NCBI RefSeq assembly: GCF_000384965.1
Contig: NZ_CM001844.1
Location: 1,299,751 to 1,363,750 of the forward strand
DNA length: 64,000 nucleotides
From: Bartonella bovis 91-4
GTDB taxonomy: Bacteria > Pseudomonadota > Alphaproteobacteria > Rhizobiales > Rhizobiaceae
Reading direction: 5' to 3'
A program made the position numbers and the translations under genes. Shown here in pieces: positions 55,362 through 64,000 of this stretch; the stretch's first letter is position 1, and each line of letters starts with the position of its first letter. The notes below the pieces were generated by a model. That model was given only the letters and a program-made list of their open reading frames with translations, searched no databases and was not told where the DNA came from.

Positions 55362-55711
55362 TTTTTGCACTTCTATCCCCCCGCCGGGTAGCGAGCGCCC
55401 TCGCATTGGTATTCCGGGAGTCAAAACACTGAATTCGAGTCAGCTTTTTTGCTTTTAGTGCCATAGCACCTGGACATCACAAAAACTCCCGGAATCGCGG
55501 GGAAAACCATAGAGTGAGTTAATCTTTGCACTTGAATTTTAGGGATTTTTGAATCCCTTTTTGATTGCTGCGTATATGATCAACACACTTTTAAACTCAT
55601 AAAGTGATTTCAAAAAATTGGCAATAAAAACAGTTTTCAACTTACAGAGGTTGTTTTTTAACGAAAAGTAGAAAGCCTCTTATTTTGAATTATGTGTAAA
55701 TAAAGTAAGCT
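55362..55711 (-). repeat. Tandem repeat, copy 2 (structured-RNA unit without regulator)
   Basis: Second copy of the unit. It ends, in minus-strand direction, with GTGCAAAAAACATGA, so only a couple of codons of the regulator remain before a stop. The core is almost unchanged compared with copy 1. Confidence 0.85.
55377..55589 (-). ncRNA. Brt-like structured RNA, orphan copy 2
   Basis: Same elements as copy 1: promoter TTGCCA (55619-55624) and TATGAG (55596-55601), AGGGAT/ATCCCT hairpin with base pairs kept although the sequence differs from copy 1, the 11-base inverted pair (55411-55421 and 55485-55495) and the terminal GCGAG hairpin. No regulator gene follows. Retention of structure suggests it is still a working RNA. 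Confidence 0.55.
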
Positions 55712-56117
55712 CTCATTTAGTCGAAGATAACCAGGAGGCGATAGACGTAATAAGAGCGCATTATACCACTAATTCCTCCCGCTAAAAATTTAGGAAGGCA
55801 AGAGTTGACAAAAACGTGGCCAACACCAGGATAAGATTTTAAAATTTTTGTGGGAATATTTACAGAGATATCAATATTGCCATTTGTTATATCTATAGAT
55901 CAATTGAAGAGAAATGATAAAAATCTATAATTAAAGTGGAGCAAATATCGCTCAAATAACTTTGATGCATTTTATTGACAGAAAGGGCAAACACCGTCAT
56001 AAAATATCATGAAACTAATATGAGTGATAATATTTGCATGATTTTTCGCGATTTTTGCTCTTTTTCAAACTCTATTTTTGTTTTCCAAACATAATATATC
56101 TTACATAACACATCCTT
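55712..56117. other. Region upstream of murJ
   Basis: About 400 AT-rich bases without a gene. The murJ promoter must be here; no terminator or further copy of the repeat is seen. Confidence 0.4.
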
Positions 56118-57680
56118 ATGAGCTTAATTAAAAAATTTATAACTGTTGCTTCTGGAACTTGCACGAGTCGTCTTTTTGGTTTTGTACGCGAAGTACTCAT
56201 GGCGGCATCTTTTGGTACAGGTCCTGCTGCTGACGCATTTAATGCAGCTTTTCGTTTTCCAAACACATTTCGCCGTCTTTTTGCTGAAGGTGCTTTTAAT
56301 GCGGCTTTTGTTCCCCTATTTTCAAAAAAAATTACTGAAAATGGACCAGAAAATGCACGCAAATTTGCAGAAGAGGTTTTCGGTGTTTTGTTCTCACTGC
56401 TCTTACTTTTAACCATTGTCATAGAAGTGAGTATGCCTTTTTTGGTGCGTACTGTAATTGCACCAGGGTTTGCAGAAGATGCAACAAAATTTGAGGCTAC
56501 AATTCGTTTTACTGCAATCATGTTTCCCTATTTAGCGTGCATGTCTTTAGCGGCCATGATGGGGGGAATGCTCAACGCATTACAACGTTATTTTGTTGCC
56601 GCTATTGCCCCTGTCTTTTTAAATATTGTGATGATTGGCGTGCTCGCTTATGCTTGGATATTTCAGCTTGATGCTTGGCAGATTGGGCTAAACCTCTCCT
56701 GGGGGGTCATGGTCGCAGGCCTTCTTCAACTTACTTTAATTGCAATTGCTTTGCGTCAAAGTGGAATGAAAATTTCTCTACGTCTTCCTTATCTCAGCCC
56801 CAATGTTCGCCAGCTTTTAACCCTGGCATTTCCCGCTGCCATTACAGGGGGAATTACGCAAATCAATTTATTGATCAATACCAATATTGCATCCAGCCAT
56901 CCGGGTGCTGTTTCTTCTTTGGTTTATGCCGATCGTCTTTATCAACTGCCATTAGGTGTTGTTGGTATTGCTGTTGCGACTGTTCTTTTACCTGAACTAA
57001 CAAAAGCCTTCCGTAATAAAAATAAAAAAGAAGCCAATTATTTGCAAAACTACGCTATTGCGTTTACCCTGTTTTTAACCTTACCGGCATCGGTCTTTTT
57101 TTTCCTGATATCCAACCCCATTGTCAGTCTTTTCTTTGAACGTGGGCAATTTACAAGCCAATCAACACACACTGTTGCGCATTTGCTTGAACTTTATGGA
57201 TTAGGGCTTCCAGCTTTTGTGCTGATAAAGGTCTTTATTCCCAATTTTTTTGCTCATGAAGATACAAAAACACCAATGATTTTTGCAGGCATTTGTGTTC
57301 TAATCAATATCGGTTTAGCGCTTACATTATTTCCGCTCTTGTCAGCACGTGGCATTGTGATCGCCGAAATCACCTCTGGATGGGTTAACACACTCTTGCT
57401 TTGTAGCACCCTTATCAAACGCGGTTATTGGAAATGTGATATACAACTTATCAAGTGGACTGTGTGCTTGATCATTGCCATTCTCTTAATGGCTGCATCT
57501 TTGTATTATGCGCTTGATTTTTTAGCTTTTCCTTTATCTTCACAAGCACCACTTTTCTTGCGAATAGGAACTTTAGCAGGTTTAATTTTCTCTATCCTAT
57601 TGTTTTATTGTATCATCTGTTTTTTTCTTGGCATGAATTATTTCCCTTTTTTACGTAAAAATTTGAAACAACACCTATAA
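56118..57680 (+). CDS. murJ: MurJ (MviN), lipid II flippase
   Basis: MurJ moves lipid II across the inner membrane for peptidoglycan synthesis. The 520-residue protein has about 14 membrane segments. Family stretches include [60 protein letters not shown] and [20 protein letters not shown]. The start is the ATG with family N-terminus [12 protein letters not shown]. It precedes trpS as in other Rhizobiales, 79 bases apart. Confidence 0.96.
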   Translation: MSLIKKFITVASGTCTSRLFGFVREVLMAASFGTGPAADAFNAAFRFPNTFRRLFAEGAFNAAFVPLFSKKITENGPENARKFAEEVFGVLFSLLLLLTIVIEVSMPFLVRTVIAPGFAEDATKFEATIRFTAIMFPYLACMSLAAMMGGMLNALQRYFVAAIAPVFLNIVMIGVLAYAWIFQLDAWQIGLNLSWGVMVAGLLQLTLIAIALRQSGMKISLRLPYLSPNVRQLLTLAFPAAITGGITQINLLINTNIASSHPGAVSSLVYADRLYQLPLGVVGIAVATVLLPELTKAFRNKNKKEANYLQNYAIAFTLFLTLPASVFFFLISNPIVSLFFERGQFTSQSTHTVAHLLELYGLGLPAFVLIKVFIPNFFAHEDTKTPMIFAGICVLINIGLALTLFPLLSARGIVIAEITSGWVNTLLLCSTLIKRGYWKCDIQLIKWTVCLIIAILLMAASLYYALDFLAFPLSSQAPLFLRIGTLAGLIFSILLFYCIICFFLGMNYFPFLRKNLKQHL

Positions 57681-57759
57681 TATCTTATTTGACTTTCAAA
57701 AAAAAATTTTACCACAACACGAAGCAACATGTATCATCATTAGAGAAAGGCTTATTCCT

Positions 57760-58830
57760 ATGGAAACCTGCGCATCCCTCGTCTTTTCTGGTGTGCAACC
57801 AAGTGGCAATTTGCATCTTGGTAATTATCTAGGTGCAATCAAGCGTTGGGTTGAATTGCAAGCATCCCATAAATGCCTTTATTGTGTTGTGGATATGCAC
57901 GCACTAACGGTTAACCCTAACCCTCTCGCCTTAGAAAGCTCCACCCGTGCAGTCACAGCAGCCTTTTTAGCTGCGGGTATTGATCCGCAAAAACATATTG
58001 TTTTCAACCAATCACGAGTCTTTCAACATGCTGAATTAGCATGGGTCTTTAACTGCATTGCCCGCATCGGCTGGCTCCAACGGATGACACAGTTTAAAGA
58101 TAAAGCAGGAAAAAACCGCGAACAAGCATCACTCGGGCTTTTTGCCTATCCAAGCCTTATGGCTGCTGATATTTTACTCTATCGTGCAACACATGTTCCA
58201 GTTGGAGAAGATCAAAAGCAGCATATTGAACTTACACGGGATATTGCGCAAAAATTCAATCATGATTACGCTGAGCGTATTGCACATTTAAATGTTGGCA
58301 TCTCCATACAAGAGGGGGAAAACAAGGAACAAGGCTTTTTTCCAATACCAGAGGCTCTTCTTGGTAATACCGGCATGCGTATTATGTCTTTACGTGATGG
58401 CTCAAAGAAAATGTCAAAATCAGATCCTTCAGATTTTTCGCGAATTAATTTAACTGATGATGCTGATCTTATCGTTCAAAAAATACGCAAAGCAAAAACT
58501 GACTCTGCCCCCTTACCCGATCAGCTTACCGCTTTAGAAGAGCGCCCAGAAGTTGATAATTTACTTGGTATTTATGCAGCCTTTGCGCAAACCAGTAAAG
58601 AGAAGGCTCTTTTGGAATTTGCAGGTCAACAGTTTTCGCTTTTTAAATCTGCTTTAGCTGATCTTGTCGTCCATAAATTGGCACCAATTACACAAGAATT
58701 ACGCCGTCTTCATCAAGAAAATGCTTATATTGATTCCGTTTTGCATGATGGGGCTGAGCGTGCTAGCTTATTGGCAGAAAACACAATGAAACATGTTCGT
58801 GAAATTGTTGGTTTTGTACACAAACCATAA
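57760..58830 (+). CDS. trpS: TrpS, tryptophanyl-tRNA synthetase
   Basis: Class I aminoacyl-tRNA synthetase that charges tRNA-Trp. The 356-residue protein has the HIGH-like HLGN (19-22), KMSKS at 217-221, and family stretches [20 protein letters not shown] and [20 protein letters not shown]. Length and N-terminus are normal. No leader peptide or attenuator is seen before it. Confidence 0.97.
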   Translation: METCASLVFSGVQPSGNLHLGNYLGAIKRWVELQASHKCLYCVVDMHALTVNPNPLALESSTRAVTAAFLAAGIDPQKHIVFNQSRVFQHAELAWVFNCIARIGWLQRMTQFKDKAGKNREQASLGLFAYPSLMAADILLYRATHVPVGEDQKQHIELTRDIAQKFNHDYAERIAHLNVGISIQEGENKEQGFFPIPEALLGNTGMRIMSLRDGSKKMSKSDPSDFSRINLTDDADLIVQKIRKAKTDSAPLPDQLTALEERPEVDNLLGIYAAFAQTSKEKALLEFAGQQFSLFKSALADLVVHKLAPITQELRRLHQENAYIDSVLHDGAERASLLAENTMKHVREIVGFVHKP

Positions 58831-59554
58831 ACAATAAACTTTGACTGAAAATTGAAAAAAGCTATAGCCGGTATCGTCCTTTCACGAAATACCAAGAAAC
58901 GATCTACAGTACTATATATGAAAAAACATGTGAACTGTTCTTGATAAATGACCAAGCTACCAACAAACCATTGTTGTTCATGACATAGCACAAAAAAGAC
59001 AAATGCACCAATATACACTTATGAAAATATGGGTATTGCTTTTGGGTGTCATTTTGATTGTAAACATGTTTTAGATTTTGGTGCATTACTTCAACTTCAA
59101 ACGACAAGTACCAATTAAACGAGAGGGGCAAATTTGCGCTTGATGCGAAACCTACGGCTTCTTATCGCTCCTTGTTAGTTAAGTGCATCTAGTCCCTCAA
59201 GTGCTGCTCCATATTTTCTTCATGAAAAAACAAACGCTTGAAACGTGTATTTTAAACCTTTAAATTAGAAGTTCTATGAGTAAAATTATTGATGCACGCA
59301 AGTTCAAAAAAATTTATAGATTTGCAAATTGATTAACAAATATCAAGATATTGCTACCATGTCTTACCTTCTCATGATAACATAAAAGAGATAGGCCTAT
59401 TTAAATATTTAATCGTCAACTAGGAAGGCAGTTTATCCTTGTTATCGTGCTTTAAACGATCTTTGGGATAAAAATATTGAAGAAGATTATATCAATACTT
59501 AAGCTTTTTTGCGTTAATTGTTTTCTTAAAGCTTGTGAAACAAAAGGATAATGT
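58831..59554. other. Gene-free region with coding relics between trpS and nfuA
   Basis: About 720 bases. Broken pieces look protein-like on the plus strand, for example GIAFGCHFDCKHVLDFGALL (near 59037) and ALNDLWDKNIEEDYINT (near 59450), but stops and frame changes interrupt them. The first has a Cys-His pattern reminiscent of small zinc-binding proteins. I cannot name the former gene or genes. Confidence 0.4.
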
Positions 59555-60145
59555 ATGTTTATTCAAACTGAAACCACACCAAACCCTGCAACACTTAAAT
59601 TTTTACCAGGCCGTGTGGTTCTTGATAAAGGTGTATTAGAGTTTCACAACAGCAAAGAAGCTGATCAAAATTCACCCCTTGCTGCTAAACTGTTTACAAT
59701 TCCAAACGTCAGCAGTGTTCTTTTAGGATATGATTTTATTGCTGTAACAAAAAATGCAGGAGAATGGCAACACCTCAAACCAGCGATCTTGGGTACAATT
59801 ATGGAACATTTTCTTTCCAATGACCCCACTGTTACCACTGATGCCGCTCTCCAAACACACCCCCCTGCAATTCATGAAGAATTTTATGACGAAAAAGATG
59901 CAGATATTGTCATGACAATCAAAGAGATTCTTGAAACACGTGTTCGCCCAGCTGTTGCCAATGATGGTGGGGACATTACTTTTCGTGGCTTTGAGAATGG
60001 CATTGTTTATTTAAATATGCGCGGTGCGTGCGCCGGGTGTCCATCTTCAACAGCCACACTTAAACACGGGATTGAAAATCTTTTACGCCATTTTATTCCA
60101 GAAGTTTTGGGCGTTGAAGCCATACCGCAAGAGGTTGCTCTATAA
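59555..60145 (+). CDS. NfuA/NifU-type iron-sulfur cluster protein
   Basis: Carrier protein that passes Fe-S clusters to target proteins. The 196-residue protein has the N-terminal Nfu domain (MFIQTETTPNPATLKFLPGR at the start, about 1-90) and the C-terminal NifU domain with the cluster-binding CxxC (Cys159, Cys162 in RGACAGCPSS) and RPAVANDGGDITFRG. This two-domain form is typical of Rhizobiales. The preceding gene in the order is trpS. Confidence 0.93.
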   Translation: MFIQTETTPNPATLKFLPGRVVLDKGVLEFHNSKEADQNSPLAAKLFTIPNVSSVLLGYDFIAVTKNAGEWQHLKPAILGTIMEHFLSNDPTVTTDAALQTHPPAIHEEFYDEKDADIVMTIKEILETRVRPAVANDGGDITFRGFENGIVYLNMRGACAGCPSSTATLKHGIENLLRHFIPEVLGVEAIPQEVAL

Positions 60146-60526
60146 ACTTGCAAGTAATGCGGTAAGCAAAAAAAAGAAGCCATTTTGTATAAAGATCGTA
60201 TACAAATCATTTGCTGAAAATCATTTGTTGAAAGCTAAGGGAACTGTTATCATTTATCAAAACTATACTTATCAGCAATCTAAATATAAGAGGGACAATA
60301 GATCGGAAATTGAACAGAACCCAAAAGTTTGCATTACACAAAAACTTGCATTATACGAAGATCAAAAAAAGCGTGCATAAATCAAAGCTGTAAATATAAA
60401 AATGCTTAAAGAATATAAGAGCGCCTGATAATATACATGCATGCTTTTAAAGTACTTATAAACCTTCAAAACAATAAAAAAACGGGCCATCTGGCCCGTT
60501 TCTTTTTACCTATGGGTTTAAGGCGC
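60146..60526. other. Intergenic region between convergent nfuA and groEL
   Basis: About 380 bases. Apart from the groEL terminator (60474-60502) it holds only a chance open frame. No RNA gene is recognised. Confidence 0.4.
60474..60502 (-). terminator. Rho-independent terminator of groES-groEL
   Basis: Stem AAACGGGCC / GGCCCGTTT with a four-base AGAT loop, followed on the minus strand by a T run. It lies about 25 bases after the groEL stop codon. Confidence 0.9.
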
Positions 60527-62170
<1,644 letters not shown>

Positions 62171-62218
62171 TTAATTTCTCCTTGGATATAAATAAACGAA
62201 ACAAATTGAGAAAATGGA

Positions 62219-62515
62219 TTAACCCAAAATCCCCATAATGTCGGATTCTTTCATGATTAAGAGTTCTTCACCATTAATCTTCACTTCGGTTCCAGACCAT
62301 TTCCCAAATAAGATTCGGTCTCCTGCTTTAACTTCTAGAGGCACGCGCTTCCCATTATTATCGAGAGCACCATTGCCAACAGCGATCACCTCACCTTCTT
62401 GAGGTTTTTCTTTTGCTGTATCGGGGATAATAATCCCACCAGCGGTTTTATTTTCAGATTCAACCCGACGAACGACAACACGATCGTGAAGTGGGCGGAA
62501 TTGTGTGTTAGCCAT
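62219..62515 (-). CDS. groES: GroES, 10-kDa co-chaperonin
   Basis: GroES caps the GroEL ring. The 98-residue protein has the family sequence ([20 protein letters not shown], mobile loop [20 protein letters not shown], and [20 protein letters not shown]). It is the first gene of the groESL operon, and a perfect CIRCE element is located 48 bases upstream of its start. Confidence 0.98.
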   Translation of the reverse strand: MANTQFRPLHDRVVVRRVESENKTAGGIIIPDTAKEKPQEGEVIAVGNGALDNNGKRVPLEVKAGDRILFGKWSGTEVKINGEELLIMKESDIMGILG

Positions 62516-62562
62516 GTTTTAAACCCTTAAAACTTAGTATAACTGATTAATCTTAAATTTTA

Positions 62563-62589
62563 TTAGCACTCTGTAGTTGCGAGTGCTAA
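62563..62589. promoter_or_regulatory. CIRCE element (HrcA operator) of groESL
   Basis: TTAGCACTC and GAGTGCTAA separated by nine bases: the perfect consensus of the heat-shock operator bound by HrcA. It shows that groESL is repressed by HrcA in this organism. The region also holds the start point of the operon. Confidence 0.97.
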
Positions 62590-62741
62590 TTTATAAATTT
62601 TATATAAAAACATTGATCCGCAATGTCAAGGATTCTAAATAAAATAATTTATTTTATATTGATTCTAACGGACTCTTTGATTCTGGTCGAAAAATGCTTA
62701 TCTTTTACTAAATCAATAAATATATATTAAGGGATTGTATG

Positions 62742-64000
62742 ATGCTTAAAACACGCCAAGAAACCGATAGTTTGGGGACAGTTTCAGTTCCTCATGATCG
62801 TTATTGGGGAGCGCAAACAGAACGTTCTCGACATAATTTCAATATTGGCTCAGAAAAACAGCCTCTCTCATTGATCTACGCTTTAAGTCTTATCAAAAAG
62901 ACAGCAGCTCTTGTGAATATGCAAAAAGGAAAGCTTCCGCAAGACATAGGGCAAGCAATTGTCACTGCCGCTGATGAAGTGCTTTCTGGTGCATTTGATA
63001 CGCATTTCCCCCTAGCGGTTTGGCAAACAGGTTCTGGCACACAAAGCAATATGAACGTCAATGAAGTAATCGCCAATCGTGCTAACGTACTTTTAGGGGG
63101 AACACTTGGTAGCAAAGCACCCGTACATCCCAATGACCACGTGAATATGAGCCAATCGTCAAATGATTCTTTTCCCACAGCGCTTCATATTGCCACCACA
63201 CTGCAAACACGCCAACATTTTTTTCCAATCCTTGATACTCTTATTGCCAGTCTTCAAACAAAAGAAGAAGAATTTGCAGACATCATAAAATTGGGACGCA
63301 CGCATACGCAAGATGCCACCCCCCTTACTTTGGGGCAAGAATTTTCAGGCTATCGCGCTGCACTAGAAGCTAACCGTCAACGCATTGAAATGGCTCTTAC
63401 TGATGTTCAAATGCTTGCCCAAGGGGGAACAGCTGTTGGAACAGGTCTCAATGCACCAAAAGGATTTGATGTTGCATTTGCTGAAACGATTAGTCCACTT
63501 ACAGGGGTAACTTTCACAACTGCTAATAATAAATTTGAAGCTCTTGCCCACCACGGAGCCCTTGCAAACTTCCATGGAAGCTTGAACGCATTGGCAGCTG
63601 ATTTATTCAAAATTGCAAATGATATCCGTTTCTTAGGATCAGGACCACGTTCAGGCCTTGGTGAATTAAGCCTTCCAGAAAATGAACCCGGCTCTTCCAT
63701 TATGCCAGGAAAAGTCAACCCAACCCAATGTGAAGCCTTAAGTATGGTTGCATGCCAAGTCTTTGGAAATCAGACTAGTGTGACCTTTGCTGCAAGCCAA
63801 GGCCATTTTGAACTAAATGCATTCAAACCTGTTATCGGTTATAATGTTCTGCAGTCTCTTTCTCTTCTTGGTGATTCCATGCACTCTTTCGATATTAATT
63901 GCATCAAAGGGCTGCGTGCTAATAAGAATCATATCCAATCCCTTCTCGAGCGCTCTCTCATGCTTGTTACCGCTCTTGCACCAGAAATTGGTTACGAAAA
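62742..64000 (+). CDS. fumC: FumC, class II fumarase (3' end outside window)
   Basis: Fumarate hydratase of the citric acid cycle, converting fumarate to malate. The frame is open to the window end (419 codons). Family signatures: [20 protein letters not shown] near the start, [33 protein letters not shown], and the fumarase/aspartase signature [11 protein letters not shown] (from residue 317). Two adjacent ATG codons (62739 and 62742) follow AAGGGA; either may be used. About 40 residues are missing at the C-terminus. Confidence 0.97.
   Translation, partial: MLKTRQETDSLGTVSVPHDRYWGAQTERSRHNFNIGSEKQPLSLIYALSLIKKTAALVNMQKGKLPQDIGQAIVTAADEVLSGAFDTHFPLAVWQTGSGTQSNMNVNEVIANRANVLLGGTLGSKAPVHPNDHVNMSQSSNDSFPTALHIATTLQTRQHFFPILDTLIASLQTKEEEFADIIKLGRTHTQDATPLTLGQEFSGYRAALEANRQRIEMALTDVQMLAQGGTAVGTGLNAPKGFDVAFAETISPLTGVTFTTANNKFEALAHHGALANFHGSLNALAADLFKIANDIRFLGSGPRSGLGELSLPENEPGSSIMPGKVNPTQCEALSMVACQVFGNQTSVTFAASQGHFELNAFKPVIGYNVLQSLSLLGDSMHSFDINCIKGLRANKNHIQSLLERSLMLVTALAPEIGYE

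Noticed and set aside
60024-60380. 118-residue plus-strand frame overlapping the end of nfuA
   Set aside because: Lies out of frame in nfuA and continues into AT-rich DNA with Lys/Tyr bias; no ribosome site.

Overview
The window looks like a chromosomal piece of a flagellated Bartonella (Rhizobiales, Alphaproteobacteria). The assignment rests on AT-rich DNA, a Rhizobiales-type flagellar gene set and order (flaF, flbT, motC, motE, ftcR and a DUF1217 gene beside the usual flg, fli, flh and mot genes), autotransporters with Bartonella-style signal peptides and barrels, and a repeat resembling Bartonella regulatory RNA placed upstream of an XRE regulator. The species cannot be fixed from sequence reading alone; lineages that keep flagella (such as B. 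bacilliformis, B. clarridgeiae, B. rochalimae, B. schoenbuchensis) are the candidates.

Layout. 1-1518: passenger part of a strongly strand-biased autotransporter on the minus strand that ends in an apparent frameshift. 1519-2885: no gene recognised. 2886-15906: minus-strand flagellar block fliQ, flgD, flbT, flaF, flgL, flgK, flgE, ftcR, sltF-like, fliK, motC, motB, fliH-like, fliF. 16351-25379: island of three plus-strand autotransporters plus a relic of a fourth. 25489-36919: minus-strand flagellin, then fliP, fliL, flgH, motE, flgI, flgA, flgG, fliE, flgC, flgB, fliI, flgF, DUF1217. 37196-42769: plus-strand motA, fliM, small coiled-coil gene, fliN, fliG, flhB, small gene. 43092-48300: minus-strand hypothetical, flgN-like, flgJ, fliJ-like, fliR, flhA. 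48669-51794: tiny membrane genes, a DUF442 gene, ribF and a HAD hydrolase. 52313-55710: decayed mobile-DNA zone (eexN relic, broken TrbL/VirB6-like gene, XRE regulator and a tandem structured-RNA repeat). 56118-64000: core genes murJ, trpS, nfuA, groEL-groES under a perfect CIRCE element, and the start of fumC.

The flagellar genes cover the export gate and ATPase, MS, C, P and L rings, rod, hook, junction, filament, stator and three Rhizobiales regulators (FtcR, FlaF, FlbT). No chemotaxis gene and no recognisable CheY-binding N-terminus in FliM are present, so the motor may run without CheY control. FlgJ has no muramidase domain; a separate transglycosylase beside fliK probably opens the wall. 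The flhA-fliR block, which I recall as following fliQ in related genomes, lies at the far end of the cluster, and the place next to fliQ is taken by undetermined DNA and an autotransporter.

The most interesting signals are the autotransporter island inside the flagellar locus with a ten-G tract in one reading frame (candidate phase switch), the frameshifted G-rich autotransporter at the left edge, the mosaic duplicated barrels, the hairpin in the flagellin leader beside an FlbT-encoding operon, and the tandem structured-RNA repeat, of which only one copy still has its regulator gene.
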